64,000 nt of DNA from UBA1794 sp031552405 (GTDB lineage Bacteria; Bacteroidota; Bacteroidia; Bacteroidales; Bacteroidaceae), in assembly GCA_031552405.1 (NCBI GenBank), contig JAVBMN010000037.1, forward strand, positions 57,109-121,108, given 5' to 3'. The position numbers were made by a program, and so were the translations under genes. Of this stretch, positions 44,455 to 52,991 are shown in pieces. Under the pieces are notes generated by a model. That model saw only the letters and a list, made by a program, of their open reading frames with translations, was not told the DNA's origin and searched no databases. Position 1 is the first letter of the stretch; every line of letters starts with the position of its first letter.

Positions 44455-44460
44455 AGTTTT
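44395..44460 (-). terminator. 29-bp perfect hairpin after GH51
   Basis: Arms 44395-44423 and 44432-44460 are exact complements with an 8-nt loop and AAAA/TTTT ends, 52 bp beyond the GH51 stop. The three B boxes of array copy 4 make up the arms. Confidence 0.75.
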
Positions 44461-44511
44461 CGGGCGTCAAGGGACGGGATAAAGAAGGCATCCTGCCCGG
44501 TATTCCGGAAG

Positions 44512-46977
44512 TTAACGGGCCGCGTTTCCCGTAGCAGCCTTTACGCCGGCCAGTTTTAATTTCAGGATATTGACAGAGTAAGCCGGTACAGGGTAATCCA
44601 TGTAGAGACCATCAAAAGTCACCGGGCGGGAAACAGGCACTATATTATGCGGTTGCGACATGGAGTTCTCCGCCAGTCCGCTATCCGCAGAGAGGGTGGT
44701 TACCTCGGCCTTCATGATGCCTCCGGCGCCTTTCAGCGTGATGTCTGCGCGGGTGGCATTTGCAGAGGGATTCACCAGCTTTACAAATAATTCATTGGTA
44801 CGCTCGTCCAGTGAAGCAGTGGTATACAGGGCTTTCATTTCGGGCACAGAAACGGTGTGCACCAGCTGGTCATCCAGGTAGCACTTTGCCTCCTCGCCGC
44901 GCATCTCGATACGGATGTCGTACCAGCGACCGGTTTCCAGTTTACCCGGTGTAATAGCCGCAGTAGTTCGAATTCCGCCCCGACACACCTCCACGCCGTG
45001 GGATACATTGAACCATCCACCGATGTTCCACCAGCAATAGTTTTCATCATCCTTGTAATTAAAGAGGATAAGGAAACCTTCCGAGCCGCTATTCTTACGG
45101 GCTTTCACACGATATATATACTCAGTCTGGCTGGTAGAAAAGGCAGACACAGAGGTGCAGCTTGTAGAAATGGCGCTTTGCGAATACATCCCGCGGGCCG
45201 CATTCCATGTGCCCCTGACTGGTATCCATCCGGCCGGGGAGGAGAAATTGTCGGTAAAAAGCACTGTTCCCTCAGGGGTGGTAATGCTCGCTTCTTTAAA
45301 GTCGACTGCAGTATTCCAACTGCCCAGCCCCACTTTGGAGCTGTTGTTCTTCAGCAGATTGTTATCCGCTGCGGTGCACTGCACCAGATGCGTGCCTATA
45401 TTGTTGGAGAAAAGCTGTTGAACGTAATAGGACGGGGTGCAGTAAAACTGCGAAGAATTGTAATGGATCATATCAATGAACCACTGGTACTTGTTATCAT
45501 TACGGAAGATAGGGGCATAACTGTTCATGGCCACTATGTCACTGTTGTTCTCCATCCCACACATGTATACGGCCTCGCCAAGGGCGGCGTTCAGGTTGCC
45601 GTTTCCACAGTTCATGGTCACGGCATACTCTCCTACGTAGATCTTGGGGCCTGTACGGCTGTAGTTATCGTACTTACTATACTGAGCCACAAACCAGGCC
45701 GGGTCACGGTAGTAATGTTCATCCAGATAATCCACCGGGTGCGAGTTGCGCCAGGAGGGACTGTCCGTTCCCCAGGCTTCCACATTTCCTATTACCTCCA
45801 CCTCGGGATACTTCTTTTTGATGGCGTTATAGAACTGGATGTAGCGTTCGGCATAATGATCACTATTGGCGCTGGCACTCGCTTGATAATTCTCGTTTCC
45901 TATCTCGATGAGGCGCATGTGGAACGGTTCTTTGTGCCCGTTGGCTATGCGCATGGCACCATACTTCGTAGAGACATCTCCGTTGGCATACTCAATGGCA
46001 TCCAGCGCATCCTGTATGTAGAAACCTATATCGCTGTGAGGCTGAAATCCACCGTGCCAGACACCTACGTTCACCACGTACATCGGAGTGGCTCCCACGT
46101 CCTCACTGAGTTGCAGAAACTCATGATAACCCATGCCGTCGCTGGTACGATACCCCCAGTTATTGGCATGTCCGGGACGCTCCTCGATAGGACCTACGGT
46201 TTTTTTCCACTGAAAGGTGGTTTCTCGCGAGAAGCTCTCTACAAAGCAACCGCCCGGGAAACGCATGAATTTGGGCTTGGCATCTTCCAACAGCTGGGCC
46301 AGTTCCGGCCGGCAACCGTTCTCATGGCCCTTAAACGTAGGCGGAAAGAGGGATACCACATCCAGATAAATAGTACCCGGCTCCGAAGCCATCAGGCTAA
46401 ACCTCGCCTTCGGGTCATTCCCCGTGCTGGTTAAGGTACAGGTATATTTCTGCCACTCCTTGGTGAGGGGCGCCTCAATGGGTACACGGCAATAGGTAAC
46501 GGTACCGGTAGAGTCGGTCAGGGCGGCATACAACTGCCCGCGCCAGGCTGTTTCGCTCTTTGCAAAGAAAGACAGTTTGTATTCACGGTTCTTTACGGCG
46601 TGAATGCCCCAGAATCCGGTATTCTCCACGCCGGCACAAGCCTTCGGAGTAGCCTTGGATACCACCAGTTTCAACGCCTTTCCTTGTGCACTGTTCAGCA
46701 GTTTATCACCCACCAGGGAGATAGAAGCCGAAGAGGCGCCTTGAGTCACTACATTCCAGTATTCCGTGCTATCCGCATCCTCGAAGGAGCGGTTACGAAT
46801 CAGCTCGGCATAAAGACCGCCATCTGCCGCGTAATTAATATCTTCAAAGAAGAGACCATAATGCAGGGGGCTGATGGCAATGCCCTGCCGGCTTACATCC
46901 ACATCCAATATCACCGACTGTGCTCCCAGGACGAGAGGCAGGCACCACATTGCTGCCAAGAGTTGTTTTACATTCAT
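44512..46977 (-). CDS. Alpha-L-arabinofuranosidase, glycoside hydrolase family 51
   Basis: The ATG at 46977 opens a signal peptide (MNVKQLLAAMWCLPLVLGA), giving 821 residues. The frame is open 25 codons upstream without homology. The N terminus ISPLHYGLFFEDINYAADGGLYAEL is characteristic of GH51. A carbohydrate-binding insert follows (about 75-190). The barrel has acid/base E in EIGNENYQ and the nucleophile E in IYVGEYAVTMN. A second inserted lectin-like module (DNFSSPAGWIPVRGTW onward, about 570-700) precedes the C-terminal beta domain. It removes arabinose side chains from arabinoxylan, arabinan or arabinogalactan. The neighbouring GH115 gene starts in the opposite direction 306 bp away, consistent with shared regulation. 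Confidence 0.93.
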   Translation of the reverse strand: MNVKQLLAAMWCLPLVLGAQSVILDVDVSRQGIAISPLHYGLFFEDINYAADGGLYAELIRNRSFEDADSTEYWNVVTQGASSASISLVGDKLLNSAQGKALKLVVSKATPKACAGVENTGFWGIHAVKNREYKLSFFAKSETAWRGQLYAALTDSTGTVTYCRVPIEAPLTKEWQKYTCTLTSTGNDPKARFSLMASEPGTIYLDVVSLFPPTFKGHENGCRPELAQLLEDAKPKFMRFPGGCFVESFSRETTFQWKKTVGPIEERPGHANNWGYRTSDGMGYHEFLQLSEDVGATPMYVVNVGVWHGGFQPHSDIGFYIQDALDAIEYANGDVSTKYGAMRIANGHKEPFHMRLIEIGNENYQASASANSDHYAERYIQFYNAIKKKYPEVEVIGNVEAWGTDSPSWRNSHPVDYLDEHYYRDPAWFVAQYSKYDNYSRTGPKIYVGEYAVTMNCGNGNLNAALGEAVYMCGMENNSDIVAMNSYAPIFRNDNKYQWFIDMIHYNSSQFYCTPSYYVQQLFSNNIGTHLVQCTAADNNLLKNNSSKVGLGSWNTAVDFKEASITTPEGTVLFTDNFSSPAGWIPVRGTWNAARGMYSQSAISTSCTSVSAFSTSQTEYIYRVKARKNSGSEGFLILFNYKDDENYCWWNIGGWFNVSHGVEVCRGGIRTTAAITPGKLETGRWYDIRIEMRGEEAKCYLDDQLVHTVSVPEMKALYTTASLDERTNELFVKLVNPSANATRADITLKGAGGIMKAEVTTLSADSGLAENSMSQPHNIVPVSRPVTFDGLYMDYPVPAYSVNILKLKLAGVKAATGNAAR

Positions 46978-47238
46978 ACAGAGATTTTTTTCGTTTAGGT
47001 ATGTTCCTTTCTGCTGTCTTTCCCGACAGCCTTCTGCACAAATATCCGTCAATTATTTCATTCCACCAAAGAATTAGAAACTGTTTTGAATTTCCTTCCT
47101 TATTTTATCCGTTTGTTTTGAGTTTCCTTTCGGCCTGTTTTTCCAAAAAACCGTTTGCGTTAACGAAAATTACACACATCTAGCTATCAATAGCTTACAC
47201 TTTTATTTCAGAAGTCCTTTTATTTCAAAAAAAATCAC

Positions 47239-47246
47239 TATGTTTG
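47239..47246 (+). promoter_or_regulatory. Probable -7 box of the GH115 gene
   Basis: TATGTTTG matches TAnnTTTG and lies 37 bp before the ATG. No good -33 partner was found 19-21 bp upstream. The rest of the 306-bp divergent spacer (46978-47283) is AT-rich with no further recognised element. Confidence 0.45.
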
Positions 47247-47283
47247 CAGCAAAACTTGAAATAACCCTATTAAAATTTATGCC

Positions 47284-50200
47284 ATGAACGTGCAATTACA
47301 CCCTTCAGACAGGCTATACAAACTGATGTTCTTATGCCTGCTATGTCTGTTCACCTTACAAGGCAAAGCAAATGCCATTGCCGTAAAGGATGTATCTACC
47401 CAAGGTAGTTTCCCATTAGTAGCTTCAGGAAAAGCTGCGCAACTGGTAGTAGATCCAAATGAGGAAGAATTGATCTCCATCGTAGCAAACGCTTTCAGCA
47501 AAGACATTGAGTTAGTGACAGATGCAAGACCAGAGGTGGTAAACTTGATACAGAAAGACAACTTTCCGGTAATTATCGGAACACTGGGAAAATCCTCTCT
47601 CATCAACCAGCTGGAATCAGCCGGAAAGATACAGACCACTGAGGTAAAAGGGAAATGGGAGACATTCTGCATCTCTGTGGTAAACAATCCGTTTGAAGAC
47701 GTAGAACAAGCTCTTATTATCTACGGAAGTGATCCGCGTGGAACAGCTTTCGGTGTTTTTGAACTGTCGCGTATGATAGGTGTTTCCCCTTTAGTGTGGT
47801 GGGCGGATGTGACACCAAAGAAACGTCAGGAGCTTTATATCACGCAGGGCAATAGTATATTCGGCCCTCCCTCGGTACAGTATCGAGGGCTTTTCATTAA
47901 TGATGAAGACTGGGGTATGAAGCCCTGGGCAGCCCAAAATATGGATACAGATATAAAAGACATAGGTCCCCGGACGTATGAAAAGGTATTTGAGCTGATA
48001 CTTCGTCTGAAGTCAAACTACATCTGGCCCGCCATGCATGACTGTACAAAAGCCTTCTGGTATTACAAGGAAAATCCGGAACTGGCACGTAAATACCATA
48101 TTGTATTAGGTTCAGCCCATTGTGAACAGATGCTTCGCAACAATGTAGATGAATGGACCAACAACTTCAAACTGGAATATCCCGGTGTAACACGTGGCGA
48201 GTGGAACTGGGCCACCAACCGGAACCAGATTACACGTTACTGGGCCGACCGCGTTCAGGAGTCAAAAGACCACGACGCCATCTACACCCTTGGCATGCGA
48301 GGCATTCATGACTCAGGAATGCCTGGATATAGCAACGATAACGATAAGAAGAATGCACTGAAAGACATCATTAACGTACAACGCAGCATGTTCCAAACAT
48401 ACCAGGGACGACCAGCCAATGAAGTACCCCAAATCTTCTGCCCTTATAAAGAGGCGTTGACACTATATCGCCTGGGTATTGATCTGGCCGATGACGTAAC
48501 TCTGCTTTGGTCGGATGACAACTACGGGTATATCCGTCAGCTATCCAACCCACAGGAACAACTACGTAGCGGAGCAGGTGGTGTGTATTACCACTTCTCA
48601 TACTGGGGATGGCCGGAAGACTTCCTGTGGCTGGCCAGTACACCTCCTGCACTTACGGTTTTTGAACTAATGAAAGCCTACCAGTTGAATTGCAAGAAGA
48701 TATGGCTCATTAACGTAGGCGACATCAAGCCACAGGAATATGAGCTACAATTCGCGATGGACTTCGCATGGAATGTGAACTGCATTAATATGGAGGATGC
48801 AAACTCATACGCCCGGCAGTGGAGTGACGAAACCTTTGGAGAAGGATTTGCCGATGAAATCTATGACATTAAAAAGGAATATTACAGGCTGGTTTCCGCA
48901 GGTAAACCCGAACACGTATCAAACACCAGCTACACTACCCAGGAAATGGAGCGCCGTCTGATGAGTTATGACAGTTTGGTAAACCGCGTAAATGAGCTGG
49001 AAAGCAAGATACCTATCGAATTAAAAGATGCCTATTTCCAGTTAATAACCTATCAGATAGAGGCCGCAGCAGCGATGGACATGAAGGTACTGGGCGCCCG
49101 ATTAAGCTTTGAATACGGTAATCAAGGCCGAAAAGACGAAGCCCTTGACATGGCTTCCAGATCCATACAGGCCTTTCAGAAAATCATCGCCCTGACTAAC
49201 CAATACAACCACGGGATATCAGGAGGTAAATGGAACGGCATGATGGATTACGCCCCAAGAGCATTGAGTAAATTTTATGAAGAAGTAGTAATCACATCCG
49301 AACAGGCTAAAGAAAACACCGGAATCCCTGCAATAGCGGATACAATGGTCATTATACCTGCAGGCAGCTACAAATCCGTGAATGAGAACGGGCATAAATT
49401 CCTAACAATGAATGGACTGGGAGTTGAAGCAAATGCACTGACCGTATGGCCGTTGAACATGACTACGTACACAGCATCCAACATACAATCGGCCCCCTAT
49501 GCGGAATATTCCGTTACCGTAAAGAAGGGGAGCAACACTATTGATGTGAGATGCCTGCCCACTTTCCCACTCTATCAGGAACTGCAACTGCGTTTTGCTG
49601 CCTCAATAGACAATGGAACACCCACCTTCTTCAACATAAAAAACGAAGCTGAAAGTGCAGCATGGGCAAGTAACATCCTGCGTGGATATGCAAATGGCGT
49701 GCTTACATACGAAAGTACAACCCATAAAACAATTACACTGCGCATCTACTTCCCGGATGCCGGACTGGTAGTCAGTTCTATCCACGTGACAAGCACAGAG
49801 GAGGATCCGCTGACCAACCTTATTAAGAACCCAAGTTTTGAATACAGCTCAGAAGGAGTGCTAAATGACGGAACCACAGTGAGAGGATACCCCTACGGCT
49901 GGGAAACTACACGTAACTTATCAGGTAACTCGTATGGTATCAACAATGACATGGTCAACATTGCAGGAAGAAATGCCTGCTGGATCAATTCTACTCCAAT
50001 GCCCCAGAACTTTGAACTGTATCAAACCATCAAGGATCTGCCTGCCGGAGAATATGTAGTTCGCTGTCGCCTGGCTGCATTCTCTGATAAATTGACAAAT
50101 ATCCGTTTATTTGCCAACAACGATGTGCAATACTATGGGGCTAAAGAGAATTATATCTCTAACCTCACGACCGGTGAAATAAATACGTTTGCCAACTATG

Positions 50201-51462
50201 TACCTGTATCCACCAGCCTTCTGCGCGAAATGGCCGTAAAAGTGACTGTATTAAAAGGAGAAGACCTGAAACTGGGAATTCGTTCAAGCAATTTAAACAG
50301 TAACGGTACACGGGCAACTGACCAAAGCGGCTGGTTTAAGGTGGATCATTTCCGACTGGAAAGTATCAAGTTGTATGAGGACGGATATTTGAAGAATCGT
50401 CTGGACTCCCTTGTAAAGGTAGCAGAAGAGTTGTATGGCACCACTGAGGGAGGCAGTAAGATAGGGCAATATCCGGTGGAAACTCGCACGGTGTTTAATC
50501 AGGCCATCCAATCGGCGCGTACCGTCTTAAATAACCAATCTGCCACAGAGAAGTCTATTCTTCAAGCTTCCTCTGCCATTGAAACAGCCATTGAAAGCTA
50601 TCGTGGAAGTGTAATTACGGCTACTTCATTTATCGTCAACCCAAGCTTCGAATACAAAGCAAAAGGCGTATTGAATGACGGCAGTACCGTTAGAGGAACT
50701 CCATACGGATGGACTGACACCGGAGGCCTCCTTCTTAATGCACAAGGCAACAAATCCTGGGGTATCAACAATGATGCCCAAAACATAGCAGGCGCCAACT
50801 GCTGCTGGTATCTCTCTACCCCCATGCCTGAACAATTTGAATTATACCAGGTCATTGAAGGTTTACCATCCGGAGAATATGAGCTGTCCTGCCGCATGGT
50901 AACCACCGCAGGATTCATTAGCACGCAACGTTTGTTTGCCAACGACAATGTACAATACTTTGGTTTCTCCTCTGACTATAGCCCACTCAATCTGGATGAA
51001 AATGAGAATGCTACATTTGCCGGATGGACGGCCACCGGAGCAAACTTCCTGAAAGACATGTCGGTACACGTAACTCTCAAAACCAACGAGCCACTAAAGA
51101 TAGGCATACGTTCAAGTAACAAAAAAGCAGACGGAAGCTCGGCCACTAATGATATGTCAGGGTGGTTTAAAGTGGATCACTTTCTGCTCAAATTACTGAA
51201 AGCAGGTGACGATGACGTGAAGGTTCAAGAACAGAAACAATCCAAGTCCTATCTGGTAGGATTAGAAAAAGAAATATATGTGAACGTAGGAAATAACCTT
51301 AAAACGGGGACAGTGAAAATCTTCACCCTGCAAGGCAACCTGATCCTCACGCAGCATATTACAAACCAGGAATGCTACATCGCAATGCCCCAAGGCACAT
51401 ACATGGTTCAGCTAATTACAGATGGTAAAAGAGAGAAATCAGAGGTGATAATAGTACATTAA
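47284..51462 (+). CDS. Glycoside hydrolase family 115 (alpha-glucuronidase) with duplicated C-terminal lectin-like modules
   Basis: A 1392-residue secreted enzyme (signal core LMFLCLLCLFTLQG). The GH115 region spans about 30-850: GSDPRGTAFGVFELSRMIG, YRGLFINDEDWGMKPWA, LRLKSNYIWPAMHD, LLWSDDNYGYIRQL and YHFSYWGWPEDFLWLAS. Family members remove (4-O-methyl-)glucuronic acid from xylan or arabinogalactan. Then follow two copies of a roughly 190-residue module (NPSFEYSSEGVLNDGTTVRG near 855; NPSFEYKAKGVLNDGSTVRG near 1118), separated by a helical FIVAR-type linker. The end is a short sorting-like beta tail. This is some 400-500 residues longer than typical GH115 enzymes. A perfect terminator follows. 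Confidence 0.93.
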   Translation: MNVQLHPSDRLYKLMFLCLLCLFTLQGKANAIAVKDVSTQGSFPLVASGKAAQLVVDPNEEELISIVANAFSKDIELVTDARPEVVNLIQKDNFPVIIGTLGKSSLINQLESAGKIQTTEVKGKWETFCISVVNNPFEDVEQALIIYGSDPRGTAFGVFELSRMIGVSPLVWWADVTPKKRQELYITQGNSIFGPPSVQYRGLFINDEDWGMKPWAAQNMDTDIKDIGPRTYEKVFELILRLKSNYIWPAMHDCTKAFWYYKENPELARKYHIVLGSAHCEQMLRNNVDEWTNNFKLEYPGVTRGEWNWATNRNQITRYWADRVQESKDHDAIYTLGMRGIHDSGMPGYSNDNDKKNALKDIINVQRSMFQTYQGRPANEVPQIFCPYKEALTLYRLGIDLADDVTLLWSDDNYGYIRQLSNPQEQLRSGAGGVYYHFSYWGWPEDFLWLASTPPALTVFELMKAYQLNCKKIWLINVGDIKPQEYELQFAMDFAWNVNCINMEDANSYARQWSDETFGEGFADEIYDIKKEYYRLVSAGKPEHVSNTSYTTQEMERRLMSYDSLVNRVNELESKIPIELKDAYFQLITYQIEAAAAMDMKVLGARLSFEYGNQGRKDEALDMASRSIQAFQKIIALTNQYNHGISGGKWNGMMDYAPRALSKFYEEVVITSEQAKENTGIPAIADTMVIIPAGSYKSVNENGHKFLTMNGLGVEANALTVWPLNMTTYTASNIQSAPYAEYSVTVKKGSNTIDVRCLPTFPLYQELQLRFAASIDNGTPTFFNIKNEAESAAWASNILRGYANGVLTYESTTHKTITLRIYFPDAGLVVSSIHVTSTEEDPLTNLIKNPSFEYSSEGVLNDGTTVRGYPYGWETTRNLSGNSYGINNDMVNIAGRNACWINSTPMPQNFELYQTIKDLPAGEYVVRCRLAAFSDKLTNIRLFANNDVQYYGAKENYISNLTTGEINTFANYVPVSTSLLREMAVKVTVLKGEDLKLGIRSSNLNSNGTRATDQSGWFKVDHFRLESIKLYEDGYLKNRLDSLVKVAEELYGTTEGGSKIGQYPVETRTVFNQAIQSARTVLNNQSATEKSILQASSAIETAIESYRGSVITATSFIVNPSFEYKAKGVLNDGSTVRGTPYGWTDTGGLLLNAQGNKSWGINNDAQNIAGANCCWYLSTPMPEQFELYQVIEGLPSGEYELSCRMVTTAGFISTQRLFANDNVQYFGFSSDYSPLNLDENENATFAGWTATGANFLKDMSVHVTLKTNEPLKIGIRSSNKKADGSSATNDMSGWFKVDHFLLKLLKAGDDDVKVQEQKQSKSYLVGLEKEIYVNVGNNLKTGTVKIFTLQGNLILTQHITNQECYIAMPQGTYMVQLITDGKREKSEVIIVH

Positions 51463-51493
51463 CAGGCATTCCCTGCAAAGAGGATTTTCGTTC

Positions 51494-51534
51494 AAAAGCA
51501 GTCTGGGATAAATGCGTATCCCAGACTGCTTTTT
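51494..51534. terminator. Terminator of GH115 (possibly bidirectional)
   Basis: The perfect 17-bp stem AAAAGCAGTCTGGGATA / TATCCCAGACTGCTTTT with a 6-nt loop starts 32 bp past the stop. Its A and T flanks would work for both strands. Confidence 0.9.
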
Positions 51535-51571
51535 GTTCAAAGAATCGGCATCACGAGCCTGAACTTCGGTT

Positions 51572-51748
51572 CACCAGATATTTATTAGGGGTAGTTTTTG
51601 ATACGCCGGAAATCTATTTGAGAACTATCCCCCCCCCAAAAAAAAAAACCGCGGAGGCGGTGCGTCCTCGGTAGGCAGGGGCGAAAGCCCCTGCTAAAGA
51701 TAAGCTTCTCTATTGCCAGAGCTGCAGCGCAGCGGCATCTTGGTTATT
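51572..51748 (+). repeat. Left inverted-repeat arm of the HUH element
   Basis: Starts CACCAGATATTTATTAGG and ends CATCTTGGTTATT. The tetraloop hairpin is at 51675-51694, and the C9A11 tract begins at 51629. Its last bases supply the TTG of the transposase promoter. It occupies most of the 334-bp gap 51463-51796. Confidence 0.85.
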
Positions 51749-51769
51749 AGAAAAAAATGATTATTTTTG
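51740..51769 (+). promoter_or_regulatory. Promoter of the transposase gene
   Basis: TTG at 51740-51742, inside the left arm, then 19 bp, then TATTTTTG at 51762-51769. The ATG lies 27 bp downstream. Confidence 0.65.
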
Positions 51770-51796
51770 TACCCCAAACCTTATAATAATACTAAT

Positions 51797-52252
51797 ATGG
51801 CTCACACTTTCACCCAACTGCATATACACATCGTATTTGCAGTAAAATCAAAAGAAAACCGAATCTCTGAATCGCTTCGAATAACGCTGGAGAAATATAT
51901 CACCCAGCTTGTTTCAGACGAAAAATGTAAAGTACTTGCAATCTATTGCAACCCGGATCATCTCCATCTGTTTATAGGTTTACACCCCACTATATGTATT
52001 TCTGATCTGGTGAAGAAGGTAAAATCTAATTCATCTCTTTATATCAATAAAGAAGGTTTGTTTCGTTCTCCTTTTCATTGGCAGAATGGATTTGGTGCTT
52101 TCGCCTATTCTAAGAGTCATGAGCAAGCGGTTATTGAATACATACAAAGGCAACCGGAACATCACCAAAAGCATTCTTTTAAAGATGAGTACATACATAT
52201 TCTGAAGAAGCTTGGAATTAACTACGATATGAAATATGCCTTTGATGAATAA
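51797..52252 (+). CDS. HUH (Y1) transposase, transposase_17/RAYT-like
   Basis: Starting at MAHTFTQLHIHIVFA (the ATG at 51797; an upstream in-frame ATG at 51767 overlaps the -7 box) gives 151 residues, the usual size of IS200/REP-associated enzymes. The metal-binding HUH motif is H55-L-H57 in NPDHLHLFIGL. The nucleophile tyrosine is probably Y115 in VIEYIQRQPEHH. FHWQNGFGAFAYSKSH (94-109) is the family's conserved core. Such enzymes cut and join single-stranded DNA at hairpins. Its stop codon lies inside the first bases of the right arm. Intact and probably expressed. Confidence 0.92.
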   Translation: MAHTFTQLHIHIVFAVKSKENRISESLRITLEKYITQLVSDEKCKVLAIYCNPDHLHLFIGLHPTICISDLVKKVKSNSSLYINKEGLFRSPFHWQNGFGAFAYSKSHEQAVIEYIQRQPEHHQKHSFKDEYIHILKKLGINYDMKYAFDE

Positions 52253-52423
52253 CCAAGATGCCGCTGCGCTGCAGCTCTGGCAATAGAGAAGCTTATCTTT
52301 AGCAGGGGCTTTCGCCCCTGCCTACCGAGGACGCACCGCATCCGCGGTTTTTTTTTGGGGGGGGGGATAGTTCTCAAATAGATTTCCGGCGTATCAAAAA
52401 CTACCCCTAATAAATATCCGGTG
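52248..52423 (-). repeat. Right inverted-repeat arm of the HUH element
   Basis: Reverse complement of 51572-51748 with two base differences and two homopolymer length differences. Its outer end overlaps the last codons of the membrane-protein gene that reads in from the right. Confidence 0.85.
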
Positions 52424-52961
52424 AGCCTGAACTTCCTATCATACTTCTTCTCAAAAACAGAGTTTCTGCTCTTCTCCTCCGAAACGGAATACCTTTCAAC
52501 TGTTTTTCCAGATCCGACACCAACAAACGCGTCAAGGTGATTACGGTAGTGCTATTTTTTAGTACAATCTCATAATAATAGATAGTTACGAATCTCCCTA
52601 CATCCTTACTCAGGTCGCGCACACAGAATATCTCATCCATATCTATTTCGCAGAATTCCAATCCATTTCGGTATGCAACTTTCCTATTTCTGTGATCTAT
52701 CTCCAGAGTCGTATCTCTATCAAACAGATAATGATTCCAATAAGCAATCAAATAACTAATACCGGGAAATAAAAAGAAAAAAAAGAGCACTGGAAAAATC
52801 CAAATATCCAATTCTTGTATTTTCTGCATACCCCCCTCACTCCCCTTCCAGATACTCAATACACAAAGCGCCACTATACCAATAAGAGGAAACAGCAACA
52901 CATCTATCCCACAATAAGTGATAAGTCTTGCTGTGGATAATCTGTAAATCTTCATATTCAT
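52407..52961 (-). CDS. Small membrane protein of unknown function (C-terminal end altered by the HUH element)
   Basis: A 184-residue protein. Two hydrophobic spans near the N terminus (ITYCGIDVLLFPLIGIVALCVLS, broken here by the 20-residue limit at about residues 14-36; and FPVLFFFFLFPGISYLIAYW at about 56-75) are followed by a soluble beta-rich domain (DTTLEIDHRNRKVAYRNG onward, about 83-170), resembling a bacterial PH-like membrane-anchored protein. The last codons (PDIY and stop) are in the right arm of the HUH element. Without the element the shared flank would continue GGC TCG TGA, ending the protein four residues earlier. It lies 30 bp past the S8 gene's stop on the other side, in the same direction. 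Function unknown. Confidence 0.7.
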   Translation of the reverse strand: MNMKIYRLSTARLITYCGIDVLLFPLIGIVALCVLSIWKGSEGGMQKIQELDIWIFPVLFFFFLFPGISYLIAYWNHYLFDRDTTLEIDHRNRKVAYRNGLEFCEIDMDEIFCVRDLSKDVGRFVTIYYYEIVLKNSTTVITLTRLLVSDLEKQLKGIPFRRRRAETLFLRRSMIGSSGSPDIY

Positions 52962-52991
52962 AATTACCTAGAGGCAAATACCCGCGCTAAA

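Larger units (their letters stand above)
51572..52423 (+). mobile_element. RAYT-like/IS200-type element bounded by about 176-bp inverted repeats
   Basis: An 852-bp unit: left arm 51572-51748, single HUH transposase, right arm 52248-52423. The arms are reverse complements differing at two bases (near 51576 and in the GCGG-GGCGG stem) and in homopolymer length (C9A11 left, C10A9 right). Each arm contains GCAGGGGC-GAAA-GCCCCTGC and ACCGC-GGAG/T-GCGGT hairpins. GAGCCTGAACTTC lies just outside both ends in direct orientation (about 51554 and 52423). Classic IS200 elements lack long inverted repeats, so the form is unusual. Confidence 0.85.

Noticed and set aside
44857..46434. 525-codon plus-strand frame opposite the GH51 gene
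   Set aside because: Antisense shadow of a well-supported GH51 enzyme, with no domain and no start context.
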